Shown piece after piece: positions 60,872-62,500 of a stretch of DNA of 62,500 nucleotides; within the stretch, counting starts at the first letter, position 1, and each line of letters starts with the position of its first letter. The notes under the pieces were generated by a model, which was not told the DNA's origin, searched no databases, and saw nothing but the letters and a program-made list of their open reading frames with translations. The position numbers were made by a program, and so were the translations under genes. Source of the DNA: Cristatella mucedo (lineage: Eukaryota > Bryozoa > Phylactolaemata > Cristatellidae); assembly GCA_009760855.2 (NCBI GenBank), contig WPIO01000165.1, forward strand, positions 360,001 through 422,500, read 5' to 3'.

Positions 60872-61236
60872 CTACCCAGCACCGCCACCGCTCTGCGCAG
60901 CGGTGCTGAGCTTGCGCTGCTTCCGGTAGCCATCTTGTAGCACGCTGCATTTACCTAAGATGCCATCACCCGGCCTCGTGTGCTCACCTGTCGAGGGGCC
61001 AGCCATAGTGTCCTCGACCCTGCTGCTACCACTGCGACGGCGTCGGCGCAGCTGCGTCAACTTGTTCGAGCAGTAATCGCTCACGTGGCTGCAGCCGACT
61101 TCCGCCGTGCTGCACTCAGAGGTGCCTTCTTCTGCCGGCGGCTTTGCAACGCTCGCCAGAGAGTCCGACGATGCACCACCTGCAGGCACGGCGCAAAAAT
61201 GCTCCGTGGGTTCGGTCACGTGCACTGTCACGTGCA
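60872..61236 (-). CDS. Candidate C-terminal exons of an unrecognised gene
   Basis: Exon 61236-60988: acceptor 'ctgctgcacag', donor 'tcgacag|gtgagc', with a protein-like frame (TEPTEHFCAVPAGGASSDSL, LRRRRRSGSSRVEDTMAGPS). Then exon 60954-60872: acceptor 'gcatcttag', reading GKCSVLQDGYRKQRKLSTAA and ending at TAG 60872-60874. Both junctions are phase 1 and agree. If a donor 'gctgg|gtaggt' at 60875 is used instead, the gene would continue toward 60.7 kb, but the next candidate exon is then out of phase. No domain recognised; composition is Ser/Arg-rich. Confidence 0.36.
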
Positions 61237-61838
61237 CTGTGCAGCAGAACAAGCGGCTCAGGCGGCACGGCACAGCAGACATGCCTTGGGGGGAGGAGGA
61301 GAGAGGGCGCGAGGAATGGGACCAGTACACCGCGAGCCGCCGGCCACGTTCAAAAAAGCCCAGCCTCACACGAGCATTCCAAAAACTGCAGTGCATTGTG
61401 TGTCATGCGCAACGCTCGGCGGTTTAGATTTTAAATTTATCATGACAGCCATTCCCATTCGAACCTTTAAGCATGGCAGTTGGCCAAAGCATCGCCGGTG
61501 GGCAGAAGCTCGTGGTACATACACAAAAGTGGCCGCAGAGTGACTAACGGGGAGGGGGTGGGGGTGGAGTGGAAGAGGGGGGTCGGTGAGCTGCCATTAC
61601 CACTTACGGAAGGCCAAGGTTACGTTCACATTACCACTTACAGAAGGTCAAGGCTAGGCAACCGACACCGCTCGTCCTTTGCCCGTGTGTCGGTCCTTGA
61701 CCATTGTCATAGTCCGTGACCGACACACGGGCAAAGAGTCGTCATCGTCGCCACACTCGCGTGCGACTAACACACCGTAGATCGAACATATGTACCGACG
61801 GACAGAGAGCATCATCGAAAAAAATATATTAACACCCT
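61237..61838. other. Upstream stretch with G runs and a hairpin; no gene seen
   Basis: Contains two copies of 'attaccacttac(g/a)gaag' (about 61594 and 61630) just before the inverted repeat at 61677-61736. Confidence 0.4.
61677..61736. repeat. Perfect 19-bp inverted repeat, 22-nt loop
   Basis: Arm 'ctttgcccgtgtgtcggtc' at 61677-61695 and its exact reverse complement at 61718-61736. Confidence 0.96.
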
Positions 61839-62072
61839 CTATTTGTATAGAGGAGAAGGGTGAGCCTCAATAATAGTCGAGCGCTCTAAGAATCGACGAA
61901 TCTCCATTGATGCTTTGCCCGTGAGCTGCTGAGAGCCTCTAGGCGATTGGGCTGCTGACACGGCACTGTCCTCGGGAACGTTCTGGAAGTAGAGGTCTCT
62001 CCTACCCCCCTCCCCCGACCGAGGGGCCACTGAGCCGCTTTGCACGCAGCAGGCCCGCTTCCGCCCAAACAT
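61839..62072 (-). CDS. Weak candidate terminal exon, unknown
   Basis: A minus frame with a possible acceptor 'gggggtag|gagaga' at about 61999-62006 reads RDLYFQNVPEDSAVSAAQSP, then SMEIRRFLERSTIIEAHPSP, and stops at 61839. The word content is more protein-like than its neighbours, but there is no recognised family. It could be the 3' end of a gene that continues beyond 62500. Confidence 0.22.
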   Translation of the reverse strand: MFGRKRACCVQSGSVAPRSGEGGRRDLYFQNVPEDSAVSAAQSPRGSQQLTGKASMEIRRFLERSTIIEAHPSPLYK

Positions 62073-62500
62073 CGGCAGCGAGATGCCACGTTCGAGAGAC
62101 GTGACGTGTTGCTGCTTGATGTGCAGCAGCAGCAGCAGCAGCCTCGGCGTCGATTTTTGGCAACACCCGCGACATCAGCGTGCATCGGCACTAGCAAGAT
62201 TATCCGAGACTGCTGCCGAGCCAACGAACTCGAAAAGCAGCTGGTTGCCCATAGCCTTAAGTCACACACGGCCTGGTCCAGCAAGGGAGGGGGGAGAACT
62301 GCCTGTACTGAGAGCCCCCCCCCCCCTTGCCCCGGACAATCTTCCATCGACAGCTGGCTGTGCAATTAGTCGCACACAAAAGGCACGAATAACGAGCCAC
62401 ACAATTACTTCCACGGCAGTGGACCATTGCATCCACAATCGATGCAACCAAGTTTGCACCTTGCATTATGATTCCCCACACACGAGTAGATTCGAGTGAT
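62073..62500. other. Window end; no gene supported
   Basis: Contains a (CAG)n run (62121-62141) and a C run (62315-62327). Frames on both strands are open but motif-free. Confidence 0.4.

Overview
The window is nuclear DNA of a metazoan animal. It has GT-AG spliced genes with animal-specific architecture: a DDX3/PL10/Belle helicase with the vertebrate-type first exon junction, RPL8 with a short 5' TOP leader exon, and a FAM43-like PTB protein. It also holds many L2/CR1-like LINE 3' ends, tRNA-derived SINEs, a Ty3/gypsy remnant, and very abundant (CT)n/(GA)n arrays in a CpG-rich background. I cannot name the species; an invertebrate or early-branching chordate is my inference.

Layout. 1-9.4 kb: no gene I can support. 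It holds LINE relics, a 22-bp minisatellite, (CT)n/(AT)n/(GA)n arrays and an 88-bp tandem duplication. 9.5-11.8 kb (+): two-exon FAM43-like gene whose intron is filled by a LINE copy inside CT arrays. 11.9-12.4 kb (-): weak candidate exon. 13-14.3 kb: LINE-B copies. 14.4-33.0 kb (-): the DDX3-family gene in 12 coding exons (751 codons), with LINE, SINE and microsatellite sequence in its introns. 33.0-33.4 kb: compact divergent promoter region. 33.4-35.1 kb (+): RPL8, one leader exon and four coding exons. 35.3-43.5 kb: transposon cluster, with a decayed Ty3/gypsy element (-) and a LINE-A copy (+) split by a 1.68-kb solo LTR with an ATTG target duplication. 43.6-45.4 kb: SINE and CT arrays. 45.6-48.3 kb (+): two-exon gene for an unrecognised polyQ/coiled-coil/propeller-like protein. 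48.5-57.3 kb: mobile-element graveyard with tandem repeats, an AT-rich island between 35-bp direct repeats, a kilobase of GA arrays framed by the halves of a LINE tail, and a LINE copy with a roughly 51-bp target duplication. 58.5-62.1 kb (-): several candidate coding exons of unknown genes, plus two perfect hairpins.

The two firm housekeeping genes (DDX3, an RNA helicase in translation; RPL8, a core 60S protein) diverge from at most about 440 bp, which suggests shared growth-linked transcription. The most interesting non-gene signal is a set of LINE/SINE families sharing 3'-terminal hairpin modules: LINE-A with SINE-1, and partly LINE-B with SINE-2. The window preserves several insertion footprints for them. 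LINE-A, LINE-B, SINE-1 and SINE-2 are labels used only in this annotation.
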